Shown piece by piece: positions 48,827 to 59,532 of a stretch of 64,000 nucleotides of DNA. The position numbers were made by a program, and so were the translations under genes. The stretch spans positions 11,321 to 75,320 of the forward strand of contig PDUO01000029.1 of assembly GCA_003008705.1 (NCBI GenBank), read 5' to 3'. The notes under the pieces are model-generated. The model was not told where the DNA came from, did no database searches, and was given only the letters and a program-made list of their open reading frames with translations. Origin of the DNA: Pezicula radicicola. Lineage: Eukaryota > Ascomycota > Leotiomycetes > Helotiales > Dermateaceae. The first letter of the stretch is position 1. Each line of letters begins with the position of its first letter.

Positions 48827-50922
48827 ATGCAGGCTTTTCAATTTCTTAACCACTATCGTCAAGCACCAAATCTGGCGGATATGGAGTCCTCACCGGAAAA
48901 GCAACCGTTGCTACTAGTGCAGCACACAAACCCCAACCATGAAAAGCAGAACCAAAATCTACTGGCCAAAAGCAAAAGAAACTTCATATATAGCATCACC
49001 ATATCCCTAGCAATGTTGTTTTCAACTCTCTTTACTCTCTTATTAATACAGGTCCATACGACAAGAGTTTTCGGGCTAGCTCAGCCTAGCCAATACTCAA
49101 GTACGAGTTCGGGATTACAATGGGAAGAATGTGGTACAACGAAGGGACTTATATTTGAATGTGAGTTATGAAGAAATTTTCTGGGGATTCGTTTCGGGGT
49201 GTGGATGTTAATGAAGAAAAGGTACGAGAATCGATGTTCCTATGGATCAATTCAGTCATGAAAAGTCCACGGATAAAACATTCTCACTTCCAGTTATCCG
49301 ATTACTATCCAATAACACGGATGCGGCTGAAGGAAAGACTATTTTTCTCAATCCAGGAGGTCCTGGAGGTAAATTACGAAATCTTATATCCGATAAAATG
49401 AGCAAAAGACTAAATCCATACAGGCTCCGGCGTTTCATTCCTTCGAGGAGCAGGATACATGCTCAACAAGATCACCGGCGGAGATTTCCACTTACTAAGT
49501 TTTGATCCACGAGGAGTTAACGGCTCGTCTCCTCGAGCAAGTTGTTTTGGAAAGTCAGTACATAGAAATATGTACAATCATGATCAACCATGGGATCCTG
49601 AGTATCAAGCTGGTAATATGTACACTCGAGCTGAGAATCGAGCTCAGGCTTGCGTTGATATGATTGGTGAGCATGGTGCTTATATTAATACACCTCAAAC
49701 TGCTGCTGATATGAATTCTATTCTTGATGCTCTTGGTCAGAATGAGATGTATTATTGGGGATTTAGTTGTAAGTAATAACGAACTTTTACTGATGATCCT
49801 GACTAACTTCGTGCAGATGGAACAACTTTGGGTCAGACATACGCCCAGCTTTTCCCAGAAAAGGTCAAGAGATTGATTTTAGACGGCGTCAGTAACTTGG
49901 ATCACTGGTACACCAAATTCTTTGACCAAGAAAGCCTAGTAGACACCGATAATACCTATGCTGGCTTCGTCGAAAAGTGTTTTGAGGCCAAAGAAAATTG
50001 TCCTCTAAATTCAATCTACACAAAACCTTTCAACTCGGCCGCTGAACTTAAAAACCATATTGATAACTACCTTTTAGATCTGGAAGAAGAGCCAATCCCA
50101 GTCTATCTCAGCAGTAGTCGGTATGGCGCTGTAACTAGACGAGGCATTGCATCGAATGGAATTTTCGCTGCCATGTACCGACCAATTTCATGGCCCACCC
50201 TAGCAAATAACCTTGCCGAACTACTAACGGGAAATACCACTTCGGCATTCTTGAAATATTCAGATGACTGGGTTGCAAAAGTCATCCACGACGAATCCAA
50301 CGGGGTCGTCATCAACAATGACAATTGGAAATCTGGCGAATCAGCACCTCTCCACGGAATCAAAGACATTCAAAACTTCAGCCTTTCAATGCCCGAAGTA
50401 TCAACCTTAATATCGAAGTACCACGGCTCAGATATCTATGATCGCGCCTCATGGAAATTCCCGAAAACTCACAACTTCCATCCACAGTACTACCCCGAAT
50501 TCCCCAAGTTCAAAACCGCAAACCCAATTCTCGTCTTATCGACAACAGTCGATCCAGTCTGTCCATTGATTTCTGCGAAGAAAGCCCATGCTAGTTTTGA
50601 AGGGGCGGGGTTCTTAGAACAAAAGAGTTATGGGCATTGTAGTATTAGTATACCGTCTATTTGCACAGCTAAGCATGTTAAGAGCTATTTTGTGGAGGGT
50701 GTTTTGCCTGAAGAAGGGTCTACGTAAGAATCCTTTCTTTCCTTTGTTTAAGACTATTGGAGAAGATTCTAATGAGATATTATTAGATGCGGTGTTAATA
50801 GGGAATACTTTCCCGCCACTAAGGGTAGTAGATCTGGTATTGCTAGTAGGAGTACTCTTAACGCTGATGATGCAGAACTCCTTGATGCGTTGGAGGATCT
50901 TGCCGAGGTTGTGGTATTTTAA
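48827..50922 (+). CDS. Membrane-anchored TAP-like alpha/beta hydrolase (tripeptidyl aminopeptidase family)
   Basis: Serine hydrolase of the S33/TAP group. Exons 48827-49160, 49222-49368, 49424-49768, 49817-50723 and 50787-50922, 622 residues. Residues ~1-50 are cytosolic, then one signal-anchor helix (NFIYSITISLAMLFSTLFTL), placing the catalytic domain outside or in the vacuole. Family marks are CTRIDVPMDQFSHEK (restored by intron 1), LNPGGPGGSGVSFLRGAG, FDPRGVNGSSP and the nucleophile elbow GFSYGTTLG (Ser275, the intron falls right after it). The TAP C-terminal domain shows ILVLSTTVDPVCP (acid residue) and QKSYGHCSIS (His). The last intron needs the acceptor TATTATTAG to give TCGVNREYFP and a closing ADDAELLDALEDLAE helix. 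Confidence 0.9.
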
Positions 50923-51975
50923 ATATGCGAGCAATGATTTGAGGGGGGAAAGGAGACCAGTTTCGGTTTAGATTTCGCTGTAAGATGTGTGTTCACAAAT
51001 GAAAAATTGTTGCTACCTAATTTAGCATTTGCCCTTTTCATCGAGAGTTGTTTATTGTGCTGACTCACGTACAAATAAGTTGCCTTGATGAACGTTAAAT
51101 ATAGTCTATAACTGACTCTATCTAGTAGTTAGTAGATTCCTCTACACTAATTGCCTTATACACTCCTTCTACAAGGTAAGGTATACTAATATGCCCTGTT
51201 GAACAGCCTATGTCACAAATTGGCTAGGTATAAAAGAAGGCGGTCTACAAGACACTAAGCTAAGGAGGATGTAATTAGCTGCTAGATAGGATGAAGGATA
51301 GAGAGATAAAGCAACCAGAAACTCTTCCTTCCAAAGCCAGGACTCTTCAAGTCCACCTTTCGTTTTTAAGTGTTAGTTAACGGTATTAAATAAAACTTTC
51401 TCTTCCTGGACTGGAAGTTTGATATTTTTAAGTAGTTGTAAGGAAAATAATATATTAGATTACGATTTTAGTTGCTTAACTGTATGTGCCTAGTTGTTCC
51501 AAATTGTGGCCCCGGAAAACTGCATTTATCCTCAAAATCAACACCAGTGAATTAAGTAAACGTTCTACAATTCTCCATCCAACAACTCTTTTATTCCAAA
51601 ATAGAAGACCCACTCATCCGCTCCCAGCATTGCCAGCCACGCATGCGAATTCCAATTGCCCGTTGGTCCGTCTCTGGCGGGTCGAATGTAACCTTCGCTT
51701 TGAAGGTTTTCAGATCGAATGTTGCTGTGATTATTGTATATGTAAATGATGAGGTACGTGTCCTCACACAAAATGAGGGGCCTGAGCGAAGAAGATTCTT
51801 GAATTGACCCACCATACTCAGGCGACAGTGTAGATAGCCGTTGTATTTCTCGTGGGTCGTCGATCAAGACCAATATTAAGACGGTCCCATGTGGTGGATG
51901 CTTTGAATTCATTACACTGCCTTTCGCAATCTAGTGTACTCTGAATCATATCAAGTCCAAGCGCGAATTTACCTT
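50923..51975. other. Intergenic, no supported gene
   Basis: A 115-codon minus-strand frame (51565-51912) lies next to the patatin relic but I do not recognise it. 51000-51480 is AT-rich. Confidence 0.35.
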
Positions 51976-52480
51976 TTAAGGCTTTTTTTTGGGGACCAAT
52001 TTCTTAGCGAGTTTGAGACGCATATCCACCGACTCGGTCACACCTTCCGTGTTAGCTTGTATCCCGGCCTTGACTGAGAGTATGATGTCAAGGGGGAGGT
52101 TGGCCTCTCCATAGCAAATGCCACTCCTCTTCGAGAATTTGGACAGGGTTATTTCGGAGAAGACCACCATCGATATACGACTGCGACTTTCCTTTATGAT
52201 AAGAAGGTTCGAAATAAGTTGGTGCCGCAGAAGTACTCTGTGCTCTACGTAAGTCTGTTAGTTAAATTCCAAGGATATCTGCCAGAGAGAATAATAGTCG
52301 CTTACGCTTCCGATATTTTCAAATCATCATCTGGATCGTCCTCTCGCACGAGATAGTCAGTGTCTTATATGAATAACTTTGCTAGAAGAGGTAAAAGATG
52401 AAAGAATTAGGTTACAAGACGCCATTACCTATAGCCAACATTATAAGAGAGCACCAACAACACATGCTTTGTTTGCTTCC
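51976..52480 (-). pseudogene. Patatin-like phospholipase relic
   Basis: Minus-strand remnant of a patatin catalytic domain. Readable pieces in order: TKHVLLVLSYNVGYR, DYLVREDDPDDDLKISEA, RAQSTSAAPTYFEPSYH, then YIDGGLLRNNPVQILEEEWH and LDIILSVKAG. The TSAAPTYF and DGG(L)xxNNPV motifs are the patatin segment holding the catalytic Asp. The pieces lie in different frames. A run of five C between GQPP and LDIIL shifts frame by one, and the upstream junctions do not splice in frame. The N-terminal half with the GxSxG serine was not found. An inactive remnant is the best reading. Confidence 0.6.
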
Positions 52481-53550
52481 GTACCAAGAAAATATTTTTG
52501 CCTGTGAGGACTCACTGCTTCAGAGAGTTCGGAAGCTCGCAGATTTGAGGTATTCCCAGTCTTGCACTGTTCGCTAAAAGGTACAGTACTGAACTTACAC
52601 CACATAGAAGGCCTACAGAGTCTCGCTCTGCGAATACAGTTTTCGGTCTACCACCTTTGTAGGCTGCGAACTTATATCAATTTCTGTCTCTGTGGCCACC
52701 TCCAACCCTACTAATCCATTAATACTTGTGTTTTGGCGCATTCTACAAAATGTTCGTCGAAGCTTGGGCTGCAAATCAAGCCACGCATGATTTTGGGTGC
52801 ACGAATATGGCAATGGCATCACTTCTTGCGGGCGTAGTCTTCTTAGCAAGACAAATTTGGACGCTTGTAAACAAATCAGGGAATGTGCAGCCTTAGGATG
52901 GCCAAGACACCCTGGACAAGGACGGACTAAGTAACTTCATATGGCGACTAGAAAGAAATGGGTTGGGCTAAGCTGAGCTGAGATGAGCCTATCTCGGAAT
53001 CCAGCGAGCTGAACGTCGTTCCTGCAGAGAGACGGTATCTGAGGCGACAAGGTTAGTATGTGCAACTGGGAGTAACACCGTGCTCTCTCAAAAAGGTGAG
53101 TTGCGCATAACATGATTATCTATGCAGGTATCGATTTGTACGTAAGTAAGAGTAGGGTGTAGTAAATGGAAGGCATGTACGAAGTATGCAGGTAGCTGTT
53201 TTGAGGCAGTTCCATAGGTACTGATATAAGTACGCTCTGAACCATCGAACATACAGTACTACCATGTATACTTATCTAAAAAGACATATATAGACATGTA
53301 TAGCAAGCCCCGAGCTTCAAAGAGCTAGAGCGCAAATGAAGTGAAGTTGAAGAAAGCTTGGAAAGGCTCCAGACGGCGTTGCTGCCAACCCCGCTAGTGC
53401 CCGCCAACCAGGATCTATCTCAATGACGTGGCCACCACCAACATGATTCGACAACAACTTCAACCACTCGTATCCGCATCACCATTCGCATCAACACGCT
53501 ATTCTTAAGTATCTGCGTATCTGCTGTGCCTTCTGAATATTCAAGCCACC
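52481..53550. other. Intergenic upstream of the HTH/beta-lactamase gene
   Basis: No confident gene; a 78-codon minus-strand frame at 52613-52849 could be further patatin-locus debris. 53400-53550 is the promoter and leader of the next gene. The ATG at 53551 sits in a strong Kozak-like context (GCCACCATGGCC). Confidence 0.35.
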
Positions 53551-55458
53551 ATGGCCAAGTTTAATCAAGAAGTTGAGGACCGCATGCTCGATGCCATCAA
53601 GGCCGTGAAGGAAGGCGAAGATGGTCTGAGCATCAACAAGATAGCCCAGAAATACGACGTCAAAAGCCAATCGCTACGTCGAAGGTTAGCCGGACATGGT
53701 TCAGTGAAGAACAATGGTGGGAGAAACAGGGCACTTAGCAGTGATCAGATGAAGACTCTCTTTGCCTTTCTAGACCGTCAACGCAGCCTCAATATTCCCC
53801 TTGGAAAGGAAATGGTTCTCGCCGCCGCACAACGTATCCTCGACTCGGATGGCTCAAAACATGAATTGGGCAGGCGATGGTATGACCGAATGATCAAGGA
53901 CCATCCCCAGTACAAAGTTGCTGTGAAAATGGGTCCAAAGCCAGTGGTAGCTGGCGTCCTTGACCACTTGGAGAATCTAATCAAAACTCAATTACCTGGA
54001 GACTATTCAGTAGTCGATGTACTCACCCACTTCGGGTCCCCTCTCGTGTCTGTCGCAGTATTAGAGGCTGGTGAGATCACGTCAAGAGTGCTTGGAGACC
54101 CGAGGCCTGGAAATGCCGAATTCAGAATCATGGGTGCTGCGAAGCCTTATAACAACGAAACTCTTTTCCAGGCTTGCAGCATCTCAAAAGCCATCACTTC
54201 GCTGGCAGTATTCAAACTAGTTCAAGAAGGGACTCTCAACCTTGACCAGCCAATTTTCATCTACCTCAATGCCGAACAGTTATCCTTGATATCTACGCCA
54301 CAGACGGAGCCTTTCATCTGTCAAATAACTCTTGGGATGCTTCTCTCGCATACCTCCGGGCTGTCGGTGGGAGGCTTTGGTGGTTACAATTCGACCACTA
54401 TCCCAACAATATCTCAGATCCTCAGTGGAGAACCTCCAGCTAAGAATCCACAAGTCTCTCTTCTTCGAATGCCTGGACAGGCCTTTTCATACTCTGGCGG
54501 CGGTTACGTTGTAATCCAGCTAATCCTGGAAACTGTTCTCCAGAAGCCTTTTCACCAGATTATGGATGAGGTCGTTCTTAAGCCACTGAAGATGACAAGA
54601 AGTACCTTTTCCATTCTTCCCGCCATTGAAAAGAACTTTGCACCAGTCTATCTCACCGGCAAGAACCCTTCAGATCCAGTACATCACCTGTTTGCGGAAT
54701 CTGCTGCAGCCGGTTTATGGACGACTCCATCAGATCTCTTGCGCGTAATCACCACCATACAATTCTCCTTGGATTCAGATGAATTTCTGGAAACGGAATG
54801 GGCAGAAATTATGCTGCAGGAAGTTGGTTCTAATGGAATGGCACATGGGTGGTACGCGAAGAAAGATGGTATCTCTTTCGGCCATGCGGGATCTAATAAC
54901 CCAGGATTTAGATGCCATGTAATGGGCTATGCAGATTTGGATAAAACAGAGGATGACGACGAGGATGAAGATATGGATGACAGAAGGAGCGTGCCAAATG
55001 ACTGCGGCATCGCTATTATGACGAGTTCCGAGCTAGGAGGTATTGTAAGAGAAAAGGTCCTTGCTGCAATTCCATATCTGAAGGGATGGCCCGCCGTACC
55101 CCATTCATTGGGTTTATCCGAAGTAGCAATACCGTTTGTTGATCGAAGCAAACAAATTGACGACAGAGCAGTTGAGTGGTGCGGTGTTTGGATACCAGGT
55201 CCCTGGAGCATTGTCGTGGACAACGGATTCAAGTTGCAATACTCCAATTTCCCCAGTGTCCCGTTAGTACCAGCCGCCATACCTCCAAAGGCGTATGGCG
55301 ATTGGTCTTCGATCGATTTGGTGGCTGACGGTCTTGATATTATGATTCGTCTTGGCTGGACATCATCCGGTGAATCTAGAACGAAGATTGTGGAGTTGTG
55401 GCAAAATAGTAGTATCACCGTGTTGGAATTAGAGCCCTCGGAGCCCTCAGCACCATAA
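53551..55458 (+). CDS. Fusion: transposase-type HTH (psq + CENP-B-like) N-terminus with beta-lactamase-fold serine hydrolase
   Basis: Intronless, 635 residues. Residues ~8-55 read as a psq-type HTH (DAIKAVKEGEDGLSINKIAQ, then KYDVKSQSLRRRLAG). Residues ~60-122 read as a CENP-B/Tc5-type HTH (ALSSDQMKTLFAFLD, ILDSDGSKHELGRRWYDRMI). This is the DNA-binding head of pogo/Fot1-type DDE transposases. No DDE core follows. From ~residue 137 the protein is a class C beta-lactamase/esterase-fold enzyme: Ser210-Ile-Ser-Lys213 (SxxK), TLGMLLSHTSGL, Tyr314-Ser-Gly (the YxN position, with Gly for Asn) and Gly444-His-Ala-Gly (the KTG-equivalent strand, as in fungal esterase relatives). An acidic insert (~467-480) and a C-terminal beta domain follow. 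The two parts share one uninterrupted frame. The hydrolase could act on esters or amides; DNA targeting is inferred. Confidence 0.88.
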   Translation: MAKFNQEVEDRMLDAIKAVKEGEDGLSINKIAQKYDVKSQSLRRRLAGHGSVKNNGGRNRALSSDQMKTLFAFLDRQRSLNIPLGKEMVLAAAQRILDSDGSKHELGRRWYDRMIKDHPQYKVAVKMGPKPVVAGVLDHLENLIKTQLPGDYSVVDVLTHFGSPLVSVAVLEAGEITSRVLGDPRPGNAEFRIMGAAKPYNNETLFQACSISKAITSLAVFKLVQEGTLNLDQPIFIYLNAEQLSLISTPQTEPFICQITLGMLLSHTSGLSVGGFGGYNSTTIPTISQILSGEPPAKNPQVSLLRMPGQAFSYSGGGYVVIQLILETVLQKPFHQIMDEVVLKPLKMTRSTFSILPAIEKNFAPVYLTGKNPSDPVHHLFAESAAAGLWTTPSDLLRVITTIQFSLDSDEFLETEWAEIMLQEVGSNGMAHGWYAKKDGISFGHAGSNNPGFRCHVMGYADLDKTEDDDEDEDMDDRRSVPNDCGIAIMTSSELGGIVREKVLAAIPYLKGWPAVPHSLGLSEVAIPFVDRSKQIDDRAVEWCGVWIPGPWSIVVDNGFKLQYSNFPSVPLVPAAIPPKAYGDWSSIDLVADGLDIMIRLGWTSSGESRTKIVELWQNSSITVLELEPSEPSAP

Positions 55459-57663
55459 CGTCGGCTGCATTCTATAGCGCTTACGGCAACGGTTTACTAC
55501 AAAGCCAGATATAGTCACACTACAGATTTTCGACTTATTTCCATCTTGCGTAGCTTACGGTTAACCTGCTACCGAAATGCCAGCAAGTAATAAAATTACG
55601 AACCGTTGATTTAGCATAGTGGTATGTACCCGAAGAATTTCCAAAATTACGCGACGATTTATGATACAAACAAGCGAGGGTTTAGTTTAGTAACTTCGCA
55701 GTGCGCAAACCGCACCTTGCTAATCTAGACTTATGAATGTCTAGGACAGATCGTTTGTGTTAACCTTACCTAAACATGTTTGGTATTTAGAGCCATTAGC
55801 ATTTAGATAAACTGAGGGTTTGAAAATGGGCACGCTGCATGATCTCATTGAAGAGCATGCCCACGAGGGTTCTACGATGACAGATAATCCGTTAGAGTTG
55901 AATGGTCGGAATACCAACAGGAAGAAGAGGAAGCAGCTCAGTCACATGAGAAGATGGACTTGGTCACTCTTTATTTGATTTCAGCAACGGGATGTTGCAC
56001 AAATGAGAGAGATGACTGGACGCCAATTGTTGATCCTGCGACTTTGGACGAGGAAGAGGAGTTTGACTATTACGGTGCTATTATGCATAATAAAAGGCTA
56101 CATTTGCGGAGTAAGGGGTTTGTGTCGGTTGACATTGAGTGGGATGAGGTGAGCGACGAGTCTGGTTATGATGGTTTGTTTGATCGAACTACGCCGGGAT
56201 GAAAGGCAGCATTGGGGGACTAGGACAAAAGTATCCTTATTCATTCGCAATCTCCTCATCCAAGTCTCAGGTGCAGTCTTTGAAAGATCGGCCGCCTCAT
56301 CGTGGAAGGGATAGTTAAAGTTTATAGACAGCACAAGCCGCCAAAACTGAGCTTACTTATGCAACAAAGCATGTTCGATGTTCAGTATAATCGCGCTATG
56401 TGACTTCCCTATCTCACTGCCACGTTCAGCAATCTACGGTTCTACCTTGTCAGAGAAATTTTGTGCACGCTATCCACAACTGTAGGGGCAAATGCGGAGG
56501 ACTAAGAATAAAGGAGAACAAGATTAACGTGGTATTACGAGGTTCGTACATACTGTTCTCGAGTCGAAGTGAACTGAGAAACCAGAACTCAATTAACTCG
56601 GCAAACAAAAGGGGTAGCGAGCAACAAATTACCTCACAATCACTCAGCTTGATTCTAATCCTCGTCAACTCACTCCTGTTCCAAATGGCTCCAGGAACAC
56701 AAAGCTTGACCTACCTCTAGTCATCCCGTAAGCTTTATTATTTCTTTGGAAGGCATCCCCACTGACAAGCCTAGATACATACCGTTCATTCTTCCAGGAT
56801 ATAGAATAATGTACAAGTATAGTACGTATTCTAGAATACCAAACTCATTTTCAACCTCTCATTCTCGTAGTGACGAGCACAGAAGGAAGCATCGAGGCGA
56901 AGCCATATTAATACAATTTCTTTTACCACTCGACACAACATACGGCCATAGATTAAGGAATTTTCAATGACTGACTGCCAATGGGTTGACGAAGGCACTT
57001 AGTGCGATGTTCCAGAGAGGAGAGATTCGATACAGAGCTAGCTGTGCTTGCTGTTTGTTGGAGATGGGTAAAATCCATTTAAGAAGAAGATGAAACATAG
57101 GATTCAACATCGCAAAAATAATCAGCTCAGCTCATCCAATTCTTTCTTTACTCATTTTGCCATGCCAACTTCAAATTTCAACAACCCCTCAGCGTTTCTG
57201 CGAGCGAATCCTTGCAACTTCCCTTCACTCATCAATATATTCTAATATATTCCATCTAATCTGGTTCAGGAAGCGCTTCTCATCTCATCTCATCCCATCT
57301 ACTGATTAAGAACAACAACCAATACAAAACGACAAAAACAACACAACTCTGTGTTCTTGTCCTCCTTCTTAAGAGATAATTCATTCAAATGGCACAAAAG
57401 CCCAACATTCCACTCACTAGTTATAGCCTACCTAGCTAATCATTACTCTACTTTACACTCTAGCAGCTAAAATAAAATACGCGTTTCAACTACCCACTAA
57501 AGTGTTTATAACACCATTTACTATACGATCAGCCTCTTAGTATTTTTAATTAAAATTTTCTTATAAAAATAAAACGAAACATTTATACTACTTACTTTAC
57601 TTTGTATTATCTATCCTATAATACTAAAATAGCGCCGCTTCCTCTTTCCCCTCCTTCTACCTA
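55459..57663. other. Intergenic; short acidic open frames only
   Basis: A 50-codon frame from an ATG at 55826 and an 82-codon acidic frame at 55954-56202 overlap and might be exons of a small gene, but no splice junction joins them in frame. 57150-57400 is pyrimidine-rich with CATCTCATCTCATCCCATC repeats. From 57417 the sequence becomes AT-rich ahead of the transposon. Confidence 0.35.
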
Positions 57664-57684
57664 CAGTAGGTGGATAAAAGTCTG
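57664..57684 (+). repeat. Left terminal inverted repeat of the mariner element
   Basis: CAGT..GTGGA.AAAAGT.TG, preceded by TA. Confidence 0.8.
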
Positions 57685-58995
57685 TTATACTCTTTTTTTA
57701 AGTAAACCTATTATAATTATATTTTATCTATAATAGTTATAACTTCTTTAATTTAAAAGTAATTAGAAAACTAATAGTTTTATTTAAAAGAGAAGCTTCT
57801 AATTAATAATATATAAACTTAGTACTTTATATACTAGCCTTCTATAGCTATAATTATAGTAACTCTCTTTTATATACTAGATATAAGCTTATTTAATATC
57901 TCCTCTTCTAATAACTCCTAAGCCTCTTATACTACCTTAATTAATAAAGCCTTTATAGTATTATTATCCTTTATAGTTATAAATTTAGGATATAACTTAA
58001 TNATCTTTACCTTTAGTATCTTCTATAGGTTTTTAATAGGGTTTAGGTTAGGTAAATAAGGGGGGTGATCTACTAACTCTATAGCTATTTTAATAAACTA
58101 ATCNCTAATAATATATACTTTATAAATTAGGGTATTGTCTTATATAAAGATACTATTATTATTAAGAATAGTTAAAAGATATTCCTAAATAACTTTAAGG
58201 TATCTTTAAGCTATAACCCCCCCCTTCTTACTTTTAGTATCTCCTTTTATTACTACTAAGTTAGATCTAATCCTAAAGTTAAAATAAGTCTAGAATATAG
58301 TAGTCTTTCCTTTTATAGGTTCTCCTTATACTACCTAAGGCTTAAGTATTTAGCCTATTTAGTTAGTTAGTAATAGACTTTATAAATAGATATCTTACTA
58401 ACCTCTTTCTTAATAAATAAAGTCCTATTTCCCTCCCTTTCCCCTCTTAATTAAGTACTTATTAGACTATCTCTACCTCTTCTAAAAGATAAGAGGTATT
58501 CTATTATACTTTAAAGCCTATACTAGCCTAGTAGTAGCTCTCTCCTTTATTAAGAGTAACCTTTTCTTATACCTCTACTTTTATATACTTAATTTCTTTA
58601 AAAATCGATATATAGTCTTCTTTTTAACTTTAGGGTAGATAGTTATAACTAATTAAGCTACTATAATCTTAGGATCTACTATAATTATTCAAAATATTAT
58701 CCTCTACACCCTTATTATAAGTTTAGAAGGCTTACCTATCTATAGTTATAAGATACTAGAGGTCTAGTTAGGAGTATTTTCAAAGATTTTTTAATATATA
58801 TTTAGTAGAAGGTTTTCTTACTACCTAATTATAAGATATAATATACTATAGTTCTACGTACCTACTATTTAATTATACATACTAGGGGAGACCTCTCCTA
58901 AGGTAGGGCGGGCTATATTAGGTAGTTAAGGTATTTTCTTATAGAGAGTAGGGTGGGGGGGAATTCTGTATTTTAGGTGTTTTGTAAAAACCGGA

Positions 58996-59016
58996 CAAAC
59001 TTTTGTCCACGCACTG
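58996..59016 (-). repeat. Right terminal inverted repeat of the mariner element
   Basis: Reverse complement of the left repeat with four differences, followed by TA. Less mutated than the left copy: it retains CG and CA dinucleotides. Confidence 0.8.
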
Positions 59017-59532
59017 TACGTCCGGTATCGATAACTAAAACCACTTATAGAATAATAACAAGAGAAGATAATCTTCATCTTTCTTAATAAATTTATAAAT
59101 GATAAATTACAATTCGTGTATTTTGTTTTAATTTACCTTATTCGAAGCTTAGATAGCAGAGAGAGAGAGAGAGAGAGAAAGGATAACTATAGCGGGAGGA
59201 TATGCAGATCATTAAAGTTATTTATATGCTATTAGTAAGGAAAGTACTTGAAATACCTTGAGGATAATATACAGAACGGATGATTAAGGGAACGAGAAGC
59301 ATTTGTAAATGCCACCGAGGGAGAGAAAAAAAAAGACGAATTATTTATGTGGATTTCACACATAGAATCAAGATCAGATGGCTAGAATATCTTAGAGTTT
59401 ATTATCAGCAAACTCGCTAATTGATTCTCATATTTCTATTAGAAATATAGAGAGAAATCTCGATTCTAGTGTAGTGGGCTGAACCAATCATTGAATCGAA
59501 TCATTGCGAAAGTGAAGACTTTCAAAGTGCGT
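59017..59532. other. Intergenic with GA microsatellite
   Basis: A (GA)n run lies at about 59157-59178. Otherwise AT-rich, without recognisable features. Confidence 0.5.

Larger units (their letters stand above)
57664..59016 (-). mobile_element. RIP-decayed Tc1/mariner transposon with TIRs and TA duplication
   Basis: The ends are inverted: CAGTAGGTGGATAAAAGTCTG at 57664-57684 and, read on the minus strand from 59016, CAGTGCGTGGACAAAAGTTTG. They differ mostly by transitions. TA flanks both ends (57662-57663 and 59017-59018), as expected for Tc1/mariner insertion. The length is 1353 bp. The interior is AT-rich with two N bases (58002, 58104). On the minus strand at about 58031-58070 a remnant reads DHPPYLPNLNPIKN, the decayed catalytic-Asp motif otherwise seen as SPDLNPIE in this superfamily. 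No complete transposase frame remains. Confidence 0.85.

Noticed and set aside
58000..58960. Intact transposase gene inside the mariner element
   Set aside because: Only one motif is readable; stops are dense in every frame and two ambiguous bases are present.
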